Assembly (NCBI GenBank): GCA_947561585.1
Contig: CANNZV010000115.1
Location: 186,001 to 250,000 of the forward strand
Direction of reading: 5' to 3'
DNA: 64,000 nucleotides
Source: Caprella mutica
Lineage: Eukaryota > Arthropoda > Malacostraca > Amphipoda > Caprellidae
The notes under the pieces were generated by a model. The model was not told the origin of the DNA and made no database searches. It worked only from the letters and a program-made list of their open reading frames with translations. The position numbers and the translations under genes are program-made. This document shows positions 49,887-60,994 of the stretch, piece after piece. The stretch's first letter is position 1; every line of letters starts with the position of its first letter.

Positions 49887-50393
49887 GGGTTACTATTCAG
49901 TAGTCCGACGCCCCACTAGTCCGACGCCTAATAGTCCAACACCCCATTAGTCCCGACACTTTTGTAGTTTATTACTAATTTAACATACAATATATATAAG
50001 GGGGGCGTGCTGCCCCCCCCCCCCCGAATTTCCCTGCCAGGTCATTAAACAATCATGAAGTGTGCAATACAACAAACTAGCGGATACAACAAACTACATT
50101 AAATGATGAAATCAAATCAGGGATTGCATTATAAATTAATAATATAAATAAAGTAGAATAAAAGAGTAATATAAAATTTTGAAAATTAAAGAAATGAAAA
50201 ATTATTATATTATTCAGATTAGTTATTAATTGAGTATACCTATTTAGTCTTATTTTTTATTTTAATAAAAAAATATAAAACGAAGAATAACACAGAAAGA
50301 TGGAAGTGTCGGACAATTGGGGCGTAGGACTAATGGAGCGTCGACCTAGTGGAGCGTCGGACTAATGAGGCGCCGAACTATTGAGAAGTCCCC
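49887..50393. mobile_element. Foldback transposon with 7-bp target duplication
   Basis: A 507-bp element whose arms consist of tandem TAGTCCGACGCCCCA units: about four at the left (49905-49967) and about five complementary units at the right (50308-50375). The outer ends are GGGTTACTATTCAGTAG and, in complement, GGGGACTTCTCAATAG. The 7-bp direct repeat TCGTTTT flanks it at 49880-49886 and 50394-50400. The middle holds a G6/C12 stem (GGGGGGC, 5-base loop, GCCCCCC) at about 50000-50026. No transposase is encoded. Confidence 0.85.
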
Positions 50394-52226
50394 TCGTTTT
50401 GTGGTTCACTAGCCCTTTGAGGTGTTAATTCGGACTTATCATAATCCATTTTAGTTTATAGATTTACGGTATTAACCTACAGGATTATTGTGAAATAAAT
50501 ATTTTAATTCCATTTGCACCATTCCAATGCAGGTTACCAAACAAACAAGTTTAACAAGAAGATTACTATTTAAAATATACCTATAGGTAGTTTGAAGTGA
50601 AAGAACGCTAGCCGCCTTATCTAGGCTGACTATGTAGTTACACTCCGTCTATCCACTTATTACGAACAATAAAAAGAAAAAGCAAGATACTTACTCACTT
50701 CGAAGTGCATTATGAACAAACTATGGCTAATGTGTTCTATTATCGCCCAGAAAATAACCCATAATACGACTACAGTCGCTAACATTATACCTCATATCGG
50801 AATTATCGGCCACAGCCTGCATGGTACACGCAGCCATCCCTCGAATACCTAATAATTATGCTGTCTAGTCGTATTATTCTCAATATGCATTGAAAATAAA
50901 TTTTAGTCTTTTTAGAAAAGAACTTGATAATACCTAGGAATATGTTTATTTAATATACATAAGATGAAATTAATGCATAAATATCTAGATATATTTAGTA
51001 AATATATATTTTAATATTTTCTAGACTCCTAGAGTTTCTCGAGTCTAGACGAATAATAATTAGAGCATTCGTCTACTATCATTAAATATTTAGTAAAATA
51101 ACCAACAGTAATACCTACTCTTAGCCACACATTCTATTTCATTAGCGAATAAAATATTTTAATGTGAAGGTGACAACTACCTATCGCTAGATACCTGTCG
51201 TAAGATTAAACTATCAGTGATTTAAGACAAAGGTGCTATCAACAAAGATATCCAATCACAATAACACGCCTAGATAGGTAATAACTTAATATGTCCACAA
51301 ATAGGAGTAATTCAAGTCGTCTGGACACTACCTATCTAGCTAGGTAGGCAGATTAGAATCTCTCGGCCAGACCATTTAATTAAGTTTCACCCTTTAATGG
51401 TGTTACCTAATGGTCAAATGTTGTTATCCATTATATTACTGGCTGTTTGGGCTAATTAAGTGTGAATTGTTTTAACTCGGCAGAGCCTAATATGGTAGGA
51501 AGGCATCAGCAATAATTACTGAAGCAATAAACCATGTCAACGAGAAGCTGGTAGAATATTAACAAGGTTGGTACTTCATAATAATTACCCTAAATCTTAT
51601 TTGTTTTGCATTGTACCCTATGATGATTGCTTTATCAACAAACTTCTTTTCCCAAACAATTACATAATTCAAACAACCATTGATGTTTATGTGTTCTTTA
51701 TATTGGTTCAATGAGATGTTAACCGCGTAGAGTGCAAGACATCTTGCGACTGCTGGGGGCTAATAATTCCTTATTCCTTGTCGCGGACCTCGCGGTCAGT
51801 ATTTGACTGAATGTGTTAGAGTGAGGTGTTAGGTGTTAGTGGAGGGGGACATTCAATTCTGCATAGAAAGACAATTCACTCCTTGCATTAATATATAATG
51901 CAAGCAAAAATTGTACATTTTATCTAAAAATAAAGTATTGATTTCTTGTCGCCATTGAGCTTCAGTTATTATCTAGATATATTTTTTGATACAAATTAGG
52001 TATAAGATGATTTTACTACCTAGTTAGAGTCTGGTGTCCTTATAGTACTATTACTAGTTAAGTAGTGAAATTCCTTATTGTGTCCACTTGAAGCCCCTTA
52101 AAGGTAGGTCTAAGGCCTACCCTACATTCACAATGGACAGGTTAAGATTAATCACAACAATCAATGGGTAAAAGAAAGTGCTCTACACTATCATTATATA
52201 GTAACACTAATATATTATAATAGAAT
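50394..52226. other. AT-rich intergenic stretch
   Basis: No gene or clear repeat recognised. Confidence 0.45.
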
Positions 52227-52461
52227 AGGGTAAAGCTCCTAGTTACCGGACGGTTTCATATTTTCGATCATGTTGTACAGTAATTAATATACCTATTATT
52301 TATATCTTAACTTTTAGTTCAATTGGTATACCTACCTATCCATGACATGGATCACTAGAAAAATTAAAGTTTGATAATATTTAGGTAGATAGCCTATAGC
52401 TATATATATTTTCTCGCATAATCGAAAATGTGGAAATGTCCAATAACTCGCAGCTTTCCCT
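52227..52461. mobile_element. Short TIR element, family T2
   Basis: Left end AGGGTAAAGCTCCTAGTTAC then CGGACGGTTTCATATTTTCG. Right end, in complement, AGGGAAAGCTGCGAGTTATT then GGACATTTCCACATTTTCG. The same termini occur at 58687-58906 and, in part, at 6444-7783. No coding capacity. Confidence 0.7.
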
Positions 52462-52595
52462 TTGTGTGGTGTTATAATCACATGCCAATAGTACCTATAG
52501 TTAGGTGTTTACTTTGAAGTGATTATCCCTTATTGTGTGGATTAAGAGAGACTGTCCTGTGGAGTGGTGAGTGAGTGATGAATCTGATTTAAGAA

Positions 52596-53985
52596 CATTA
52601 CTCACCATTGGAGAGATTTACTCACCAATGGAGAGATTTACTCACCATTGGAGAGATTTACTCACCAATGGAGAGATTTACTCACCAATGGAGAGATTTA
52701 CTCACCATTGGAGAGATTTACTCACCAATGGAGAGATTTACTCACCAATGGAGAGATTTACTCACCAATGGAGAGATTTACTCACCAATGGAGAGATTTA
52801 CTCACCAATGGAGAGATTTACTCACCAATGGAGAGATTTACTCACCAATGGAGAGATTTACTCACCAATGGAGAGATTTACTCACCAATGGAGAGATTTA
52901 CTCACCAATGGAGAGATTTACTTACCAATGGAGATATTTACTCACCAATGGAGATATTTACTCACCAATGGAGATATTTACTCACCAATGGAGATATTTA
53001 CTCACCAATGGAGATATTTACTCACCAATGGAGATATTTACTCACCAATGGAGAGATTTACTCACCAATGGAGAGATTTACTCACCAATGGAGAGATTTA
53101 CTCACCAATGGAGAGATTTACTCACCAATGGAGAGATTTACTCACCAATGGAGAGATTTACTCACCAATGGAGAGATTTACTCACCAATGGAGAGATTTA
53201 CTCACCAATGGAGAGATTTACTCACCAATGGAGAGATTTACTCACCAATGGAGAGATTTACTCACCAATGGAGAGATTTACTCACCAATGGAGAGATTTA
53301 CTCACCAATGGAGAGATTTACTCACCAATGGAGAGATTTACTCACCAATGGAGAGATTTACTCACCAATGGAGAGATTTACTCACCAATGGAGAGATTTA
53401 CTCACCAATGGAGAGATTTACTCACCAATGGAGAGATTTATTCACCAATGGAGAGATTTATTCACCAATGGAGAGATTTATTCACCAATGGAGAGATTTA
53501 TTCACCAATGGAGAGATTTATTCACCAATGGAGAGATTTATTCACCAATGGAGAGATTTATTCACCAATGGAGAGATTTATTCACCAATGGAGAGATTTA
53601 CTCACCAATGGAGAGATTTACTCACCAATGGAGAGATTTACTCACCAATGGAGAGATTTACTCACCAATGGAGAGATTTACTCACCAATGGAGAGATTTA
53701 CTCACCATTGGAGAGATTTACTCACCATTGGTGAGATTTACTCACCATTGGAGAGATTTACTCACCATTGGTGAGATTTACTCACCAATGGAGAGATTTA
53801 CTCACCAATGGAGAGATTTACTCACCAATGGAGAGATTTACTCACCAATGAAGAGATTTACTCACCAATGAAGAGATTTACTCACCAATGAAGAGATTTA
53901 CTCACCAATGAAGAGATTTACTCGGTAACTCACCGTTGGAGAGATTTACTCGGTAACTCACCATTGGAGAGATTTACTCACCAAT
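52596..53985. repeat. 20-bp minisatellite, about 68 copies
   Basis: The unit is GAGAGATTTACTCACCAATG. Variants are clustered: ACCATTG units at both ends, six consecutive GAGATATTTA units at 52930-53040, 20 identical units at 53041-53440 and eight consecutive TTCACC units at 53441-53590. All three + frames stay open for about 390-405 codons because no phase of the unit contains a stop. The three overlapping ORFs (52571-53734, 52608-53774, 52648-53871) encode the same 20-residue periodic peptide and are not credible genes. On the minus strand most units contain GGTGAGTAAA. Confidence 0.97.
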
Positions 53986-56900
53986 TGAGAGTTTTAAAAT
54001 AATCTCATGTTTATCCGTTAATTTATTAACTACATTTATACCAACCATATATTATTTATTATTAACTAACGGCAAAACATTAAATTTTATTTCTCTGTTT
54101 ATCACCTCTAAGGCTAAGCCAGCTAACTGAATTTGTTTCACATTGTTTCTTTTCCCCTCACTTTCTACTGTACAGTGTACATTGAGGTTCATATTATAGT
54201 CAGTGGCGCATTACATTCACATTACATTGCGCCACTTTTTGCGCCACTCTACCCCTTCATTACGATAACTGACTCGTGTGGCGCATAAAACTAAACCTTC
54301 TATTTACCCAATGTTCTTTTACTGTGCTAAACTGAAATAAATATAACGGGGGACTTCTTGCTCTGGACAATTTAATGTCTAATATTATATTCTAAATATA
54401 TTTTTAGTGAGGTAGTATTCGTACATTATTCAACGAACAACTTTTTCTTCTGTTTTTGCTATAAGGAAATTGTAGAGGAAAAGGCTTAGTGGCACTTAAA
54501 GATATTGTTGCCACTTGTTATATAACGCGACGCGTCACGTGAACACAATGACGAGTCACGTTGCCACAGTGACGCGTCACGTTGCCACTAGTAGTGAGTC
54601 ACGTTATAACATCAAACTGTACAATATTATACCACTAATTTCCTCTAGTTCTTCTAGTAACAATATCATTCTGTTATCAAATCCACAGCCGTTTCCTATT
54701 TAATTTCCTTCAATTTTATTATGAAAACTGCTTTTTCTTGGCTGTCTAATAATTCTAAATATTTTGCTTGTTTACTATATATCAACTATATTCTAGCTAG
54801 TTAATTCAATACTGCTTTAAAATTTAAAAAGTCAAATCTAGTTCACTAGTCCAGATGATCTTTAAATCAATTCCTTCTTTATTTGAAGTTTTTCACATAT
54901 TAGGTGAACTCTTTAGCTACATGAAAAATGCATGAATTATATTTTACTAAATATAGTGAAAATGAAGTATACTTTGAATTACAAACTGGAATATTGTCGT
55001 GCCTTTACTATCTGAATTCCAAATACATTCACTAATCACATACTATTCACATAGGGTAATCATTTAAGTTGACAATAAGAATGTTTGGTCATGGCATACC
55101 GTACTTAATTGACTTGTACTAATTACACTAGTGTTCTAAATTTGTTTTGACATGAGTCTCTAGACAGCAGATGTTAGAACAATAGAGAGTCTGACCATAA
55201 TGTGGTCAGCAGAAAAGAACAGCATTTCAAAACTATCCACCTTGCATCTTACGCACTCGTATAGACCATTAATTAATTACTTAGTGTAAATGCTGTTATT
55301 CTTGCTATATTAACATTTCCAATAAATTTTTATATTTCAAATTATTTATTCAAAAATAAGATTACAATTTATTTTATGAATACATAAATGAAAAAGTGAA
55401 ACTCTGAGCCCAATTAAGTTTAATTTATCTGATTCATTTTGTTGAAGATGTGGATATTTTGCTCAAAATGTTAATATACACATAGTCTACTAAGGTTAGA
55501 AAGGATGTTTTCTTTCTGTAGTGTAGCACGTTAATCCTTGCCCTGCCAATCAATAGAGTAGAACTCCTTCTCCACCATCGGTTTCATTTCCCACGTTTTC
55601 CATCACCCTTACGATAAATAAGATAAGAATACGTGAGAGAACAATTAACCAAAGCCTTTCCAGACTCTACTTTGAAAATAGCAGCACTCGTCTCTTTGTT
55701 AAAATGTTTCTAGTTACCTTACCTTGTCAGGTGTGCTGTTAATTGATAAACGTTAAAAGTTTGTTAGAAGATTTTTTGTCCGGTGAAACATAAGTCAAGA
55801 TTGAAAACGGGTAAGGATGTTAAAAAATGAATTGTTATGCTTTTCTGAGCTAAAATCAGATCTCTAGAGACTCGTTCATTTAAATAGTTATCTTTTTAAC
55901 ATTCACTTCTCAAGCTTATTCTCAAAGTTACGTAGTTTGTGTTTTTATCATTGTAACAAATATACAAATTTTGAAGTAGTGCAAGAAGGAAAGAATTTGT
56001 TGAAATTAATTCTCAAATATCTTCAAGTATATAATATTTCTTCAGAACATTTTCATGCTAATTCAACACGAATCAAATCATTTAATTACTAAAAAAATGT
56101 TCAGATATTGTTTCATAATATTCAGTACTTCATGAAATATTATCCTATTTATTTGTTAATTTTTACTCTAATGCATGTAATTAAAGTTCCACATCTAATA
56201 ATAGTTAGATACAGTTATACAATACAATATCAGATTATTCGATAATGTATCGAAATTCATTTCCATTTGAGTATTCATCAAAGAGATCTCCGAAGGATAA
56301 GTTTAGTCGCTCAGAGCATGTAGTCCTGACTGCCAATCACCTCATATTTTAGCCTTAAGACCACTCGCTTGATAAGCGTTCAGAACACTTACCATCTTGG
56401 ACTCTATTATTCAAATCCTCACTTTTCTTATGTTCTTCACTGCAATGCGATCATATGTTGCAGGGCTCTATCGAAGCTAATAATCTCAGCTATTGGCAAC
56501 TTATACATTCGTTCCGGCATCAATAATCTCTTGATAATAAAACCAGAACAGTTCGTTTGCGCCATTACCAAAATTCTATAGGTTACCGCGCGCCATAAGC
56601 AACAAACTCTACGGTTCTCATGCGCCATTAGCACCAAACCCTTACTTCCTTGCGTGATGTTCGTGCATAAATTTTGCCTTAAAGAATGGTGAAAAGAAAA
56701 TATATTAGTTCGGAATATAAAAAATAACATTAGTATTTCGAATTTAAATCAATTAATTCTTTTATTAAATTATTTACATATTTGAAAAAAAAATCCCTTA
56801 CATTCAGAACATATATACGGGAATATATATAGATACGTTCATTACAAAAAATTAAATGTATTCGATATATATTTAACTTTAGACTTTAGTTTTTTATGAT

Positions 56901-58686
56901 AGGGATGATTCCCGAATTTATCTTTTAAATCTATAAAATTACATTTCTGAATTGAATTTGAAGCACAAACACTCAAATTCTTAACTGTAATCCCAAAATA
57001 TCTCCTACATTAATTTCCAATTGAAGTGTAATATATTCCTTTCTACAAACCAGTAAAGCCAGTAAAGCTGTCGAAAGTTAAAGCCATCACTCCATCTCAG
57101 TTAGCCCCTGTAATTTAGGCAGAGGGAATTGCATTAGTCGGCAAATGCCATCTAAGCTTCTGACGATGCAGACTGCACAGATCACATTAGATTTCTATCT
57201 CTGCATCTGTGGCTGTAGATGCACACTGCACAGATCACATTAGATTTCTATCTCTGCATCTGTGGCTCTAGATGTACCTCTAGATAGACTAATTACCAGT
57301 CTCTGGGTGTCATTTAGCCACTATAGTGATGTAATGACTCACCACTAGTAGAGTTTTGTTACTATGAAGTGTTTCTATTGAGCAGGAATTTTAAAGCAGG
57401 AATGAAGACAATGAATAATAATGACAAAAGTCTGTTTTTGTATACATTTTTAAATGCAAGTTATTTATTGAAAAATTTATTATTGAATTCACATCAGTTA
57501 TTTTTTGTTTAAAGACGAAGCAAAATGGGATTCTTCTTCCCTTTTTCTGGATAATATGCCAATCTTAATTTGAGATCTTGCGTAGAGGCTATAAAGTAGC
57601 AGGCAATGTTGCTATCAGCTACTTATCTACTCTTCAATTTATCCAGTGTGTTTAGTGGGCATAAAGCAATTACAAGTACCAGACGCAGACCAAACTACCA
57701 ATCTGGTGCACTAGACCTTAGCTTAGTCCTGTAAAGAGTGGTAATAACTCAGAGTAATTTGATAGGAGAAATGCCTTGCTGTTCTATCCTATATAAGTTC
57801 ATCAATTGCCATCTTATCATGCCTGACGATGTAGAGAAACTTGTCACCATATAAGCACATAGAAAATGTATAATGTTAGTGAATGCTTTGGTTACTAAGT
57901 GTGCCTCATCTCTTTCCCAGTCACCTTCTCTCTCATTCAGTCACCTTCTCTCTCATTCAGTCACTGTTTTCTCCACTCAGTCACTCATCTCTCCACTCAT
58001 CTCTCCACTCAGTCACTCATCTCTCCACTCAGTCAATGGAGATTGGTCCTAGGTAGGGTCCATCTATCAGTATGTGGTCCAGTGTGCCTCTCTTTTCACT
58101 CTACGGTTGTCTCTGAATTACCTTCTTAGATTCCAGTACCGGCAAAGGCTTGCATCTATCCCTGCTAAAATAACAAAGGAAACTACACATAAAGTATAGT
58201 AGCCCTGTGTACACTCCAAACACTCTCTTTTGTGTGTTTTCACATGTGTTTGGGTGTGCAAAGTCTGTCTGTCTGTAGGTAGAATGGATATTTACTTCTC
58301 CAACAAACATTCGTTATTTCTCTTTATATTCTCCATAATAAATCTAGACTGTCAAATGAAATCCTAATTTGGGTCGTTTGGAAAAGGCTAACTTCTATTT
58401 TATTTGAGTAAGACTTTTTGATGTGCTTTGTGTGCTCCATGCCTTTAATGCTGTATAGTTTCTTTATTTAGTCTCATCAATGTGCATAATAATATTATTT
58501 ACTCACTTTTTCAGATTGTATCCTAGCCAATGTGTTGTTATTGCTTTGCACGATATGGTGCCGTTATTTCCCGCTGAGAGTAGATAGTCTAATCTGAGCC
58601 AATGGCAGGTCTTTATTTTCTGTGTCTCCTCCCTCTGCTGTCTCTGTCTCGTGGAGACATTATCCCTGACGAAGGTGAGACCTGGT
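53986..58686. other. Intergenic stretch with minor repeats
   Basis: About 4.7 kb without a gene I can support. It contains a degenerate four-copy repeat of GACGCGTCACGTTGCCAC at 54525-54608 and a two-copy 53-bp duplication (GACTGCACAGATCACATTAG onward; CACTGCACAG in copy 2) at 57168-57275. There is also a short TCAGTCACTCATCTCTCCAC repeat at 57920-58035, and degenerate GCGCCATTAGCAACAAA-like repeats at 56550-56645. Confidence 0.5.
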
Positions 58687-58906
58687 AGGGTCTTTTCTGT
58701 ATTATTGGTCAGTTCCACATCTTCGGTCAGATTGGAAAAACTATATAATAATGATAATTAGATTGTTATTTGTATCCATCATGAATACCAATAAAAATAA
58801 AATTATATAATAATAATACCGATAAAAATAAAAATTTAATAATAATTTTATCTCTTTTCTACATGACCGAAGATGTGGAACTGACCGATAATTTGGGACT
58901 TTCCCT
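58687..58906. mobile_element. Short TIR element, family T2, TA-flanked
   Basis: Left end TAGGGTCTTTTCTGTATTAT then TGGTCAGTTCCACATCTTCG. Right end, in complement, AGGGAAAGTCCCAAATTATC then GGTCAGTTCCACATCTTCG. The 23-bp inner block GTCAGTTCCACATCTTCGGT plus CA is perfectly inverted. TA flanks the ends. The interior carries a duplicated AATACCAATAAAAATAAAA/AATACCGATAAAAATAAAA segment. Members at 52227 and 6444 share the end sequence. Confidence 0.8.
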
Positions 58907-59392
58907 ACATTGCCATATTTTCTATTTCAATTTCTATTAATGTGTTTGAGTTATTATCTAATTATACAATCAAGAAATGGATTGAGAATGTTAGCCATAT
59001 TACTGAATAACAAAAGCAACTATATTTGCTAATAAAAATCCTGTTTAATATCCTATAACCGATAAATATCCACCTGCCCCCAATTTTCTGTAGATATCTC
59101 AAATTCTAAAGATCTTGTAATTTGGCCAGACAAGTTATGAAGACTTGTACAACAGCCTTATAATATTCCTTATAGAGAATATACATGCAGTTTTATAGAG
59201 ATTGTTATCATGCAGACAAATGCCTAATTAGCTATTAAAATAGCCTCTAATAGCCGTCCAGTACGCACATTATTCATAATTTATCGATTGGGATAGAGTG
59301 GTACGTTACGGGGAAGAGTTCTCTTTTTTGTTTTAGAATGTATTTAATGTTTTATTTTGACAAGCTATTCTAGCGTGTTTTTTTTATCTCAG
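58907..59392 (+). other. Intron (or upstream flank) before the Ig gene exons
   Basis: AT-rich with no ORF. It ends in a good polypyrimidine tract and acceptor (TTTTTTTTATCTCAG ending at 59392). Because the exon that follows starts in phase 1 inside an Ig domain, at least one coding exon (signal peptide) must lie upstream. I could not identify it in this window. Confidence 0.6.
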
Positions 59393-59528
59393 TTGACGAT
59401 CCTTTTGTAGTTGACGGTGTAGTGGGACATCCAGTACTTGTACCTTGCGATACTCAGCCTCTTAAATCTGGAGATAAACAGTTACTCGTTCTGATTTTCA
59501 AAGACAACAAGGCTAAGCCCATCTACAG
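59393..59528 (+). CDS. Sidestep-like Ig protein, exon 1 of those seen (first half of Ig domain 1)
   Basis: First visible exon of an immunoglobulin-superfamily surface protein. After two bases that complete a split codon it reads DDPFVVDGVVGHPVLVPCDT, then QPLKSGDKQLLVLIFKDNKA and KPIY. The VVG....LPCD-type start, with the B-strand Cys at 59446-59448, then LVL.FKD followed by PIY, is the typical opening of the Sidestep family V-type Ig domain. The usual Trp of the C strand (LVLWYKD in relatives) is Ile-Phe here, an oddity. The acceptor ends at 59392; the donor CAG/GTAAGTAA is strong. In Drosophila, Side proteins are membrane ligands bound by Beat receptors during motor axon guidance; the role here is inferred. 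Upstream signal-peptide exons are not in view. Confidence 0.88.
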
Positions 59529-59606
59529 GTAAGTAACTAACCTATCTGATAGGGTATGCTATTATTAATTCAATAGGACCATTTCCTTCAAGTCTCTCTT
59601 TTTCAG

Positions 59607-59869
59607 CTGTGACTCCAGAGCAACTTCCTCCTCCACATCGTGCACCAGATGGTCCAAATCCGAAATCAAAGGAAGGGCTCATTTCTGGGATGCTACAAAT
59701 CCTCATGAAATTCAAGCTCTCCCTTTCGACGAATTACCTTCTAACAAACTTCCTTCCTCTGGTCTGGTGTTCAACCCAACTCTCAAAGTTGATGAAGGCT
59801 CCTACATGTGCAGGGTTGACTTCAAGTCATCGCCTACACAGAAAACATATTCGCAGCTTCGAGTAGTCA
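59607..59869 (+). CDS. Sidestep-like Ig protein, exon 2 (second half of Ig domain 1)
   Basis: Joins exon 1 in phase at a split Ser codon. The product has a Ser/Thr-rich stretch (SCDSRATSSSTSCTRWSKSE), then GRAHFWD, then the F-G region LKVDEGSYMCRVDFKSSPTQ and KTYSQLRVV. DEG.Y.CRVDFK.SPT is a strong Sidestep-family signature; its Cys at 59809-59811 pairs with the one in exon 1. The stretch between PIY and RAHFW has two extra Cys. The acceptor is TCTTTTTCAG (ends 59606). The donor A/GTGAGTGA at 59870 is phase 1, as is usual at Ig-domain borders. A competing + frame starting at 59609 is a shadow. Confidence 0.9.
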
Positions 59870-60123
59870 GTGAGTGAAGAAACTAGAACAGTTCGTTTGA
59901 CCTACCTAATACATTCTAGGAAGTTAAACCGAAACTTTAACATTTTGTAATGCGAATTATTTTTGCAACATGAGAGCTTTGTATAAAAATTTCAGCCATT
60001 TTTGTCATTATGATTATTATTGAATTAACTAACATTATTTGAAACACTAGACATAGACACATAGTTAATACCATTTTGCTTCATTTAATTCTTCCATTAA
60101 CCCCATGCTTTAATTTTTTTCAG

Positions 60124-60390
60124 TGCCTATATCCAACCTTACGGTGAGAGGATTCACTCCCAGTGGAACTGATTTACCAACGACACCTCACGATTCTTCT
60201 GATGCCTTTGACGTGACCACAAAGAATCACAGCAGCACATCACACAGAAATTATTCTAAAAAGCACTATGTACAAGGCATGATGTGGTCCAGTACTATCA
60301 GTAGAAGAAAGCTGAACATTGGTCCAATCAGAGATTTGGGACCATTTGTTGCTGGAGACGAACTCATTTTGCAGTGTGAAGCCATTGGAG
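60124..60390 (+). CDS. Sidestep-like Ig protein, exon 3 (linker and start of Ig domain 2)
   Basis: The phase-1 codon completes as ATG (A from exon 2). The exon encodes MPISNLTVRGFTPSGTDLPT, then a long Ser/Thr/His-rich linker of roughly 60 residues. Ig domain 2 then starts: GPIRDLGPFVAGDELILQCE followed by AIGG. The GP(F/Y)..GD.L.L.CEA.GG pattern is the Side-family second Ig domain; the Cys is at 60375-60377. Relatives usually have a much shorter connection between domains 1 and 2, so the linker is a lineage feature or retained intron-like sequence that stayed open. The acceptor follows a long T-run (ends 60123). The donor GGAG/GTAATT is acceptable, phase 1. Confidence 0.88.
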
Positions 60391-60573
60391 GTAATTACAT
60401 TTAGCTATCTGGCAATTATAGGATTTTTAAACCTACTGTTCAATTTGATCTTTAAGGATTAGCTATCTACTATTATTAAGTGAATCATTGTTTCAGTGTG
60501 ACGATAGTTATCTAATTTATAAATAGCTTTAATTAAATATAGGTGTCTCCCTCATTAATGTTTCTGTGCCTAG

Positions 60574-60670
60574 GGTCCCCATCTCCGAGATTGGAGTGGG
60601 TGGAGGAAGGAGCTACAGTCAAACCCTCCTCAAGAACTGGGGGAGATCTTCGCTCTAGCTCCATCTACCG
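60574..60670 (+). CDS. Sidestep-like Ig protein, exon 4 (middle of Ig domain 2)
   Basis: Continues domain 2 in phase: GSPSPRLEWVEEGATVKPSS, then RTGGDLRSSSIYR. The Trp at 60597-60599 is the invariant C-strand Trp, in the family pattern G.P.PR..W. The acceptor is GTGCCTAG (ends 60573) and the donor is CCG/GTAAGC. This 97-base exon ends inside a split Arg codon that is completed by the A opening exon 5. Confidence 0.9.
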
Positions 60671-60887
60671 GTAAGCTGAAATATGTACCACACTTGGCAT
60701 GATAAAGAAATGCTTCTGTTTAATTCCTGTCACTGGAAATCTCATAATAATGCTTAAAATATATTTTTACAATAAAATATCAAATTTAAATTAGAAAAGG
60801 CATATTTTATTTTCTCTGCAATTACATTTCACTTAGTTAAGATATTTTATGTGTGCAATTTTTAATTGTTTTCCACCCCCCTGTCAG

Positions 60888-60994
60888 AATGGCCTCCCTG
60901 AGCCCTAATGACATCAATAGAGTGCTGACATGTGTTGGGGAAAACAGCAAAAGAACACCACTTCTAGTCGACACTGTCAGGATACTAGTTACTG
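60888..60994 (+). CDS. Sidestep-like Ig protein, exon 5 (end of Ig domain 2)
   Basis: Encodes MASLSPNDINRVLTCVGENS, then KRTPLLVDTVRILVT. The F-strand Cys is at 60931-60933 (LTCVGENS; the Tyr that normally precedes it by two residues is Leu). The exon closes domain 2 and ends phase 1 at ACTG/GTGAGA. The last 13 bases of the exon and the first 13 of the intron form the unit of the 26-bp array that fills most of the next intron, so 28 near-identical copies of this donor follow. If the first donor is missed, the frame reads GEKLKY and stops at TAG 61012-61014. This would give a secreted-type truncated protein with two Ig domains, if such an RNA is stable. Confidence 0.9.

Noticed and set aside
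52571..53871. Three overlapping + strand ORFs of 387-407 codons
   Set aside because: They are the three phases of one 20-bp repeat with no stop codon; no unique protein sequence and no family signature.
56295..56430. tRNA- or SINE-like boxes (TAGTCGCTCAGAGCATGTAG; TATTCAAATCCTCAC)
   Set aside because: Box spacing of about 120 bases is too long for a tRNA and no cloverleaf could be drawn; a chance or very decayed match.
59609..59866. 85-codon + ORF overlapping exon 2
   Set aside because: Shadow frame; the Sidestep-like frame joins in phase with neighbouring exons and carries the Ig signatures.
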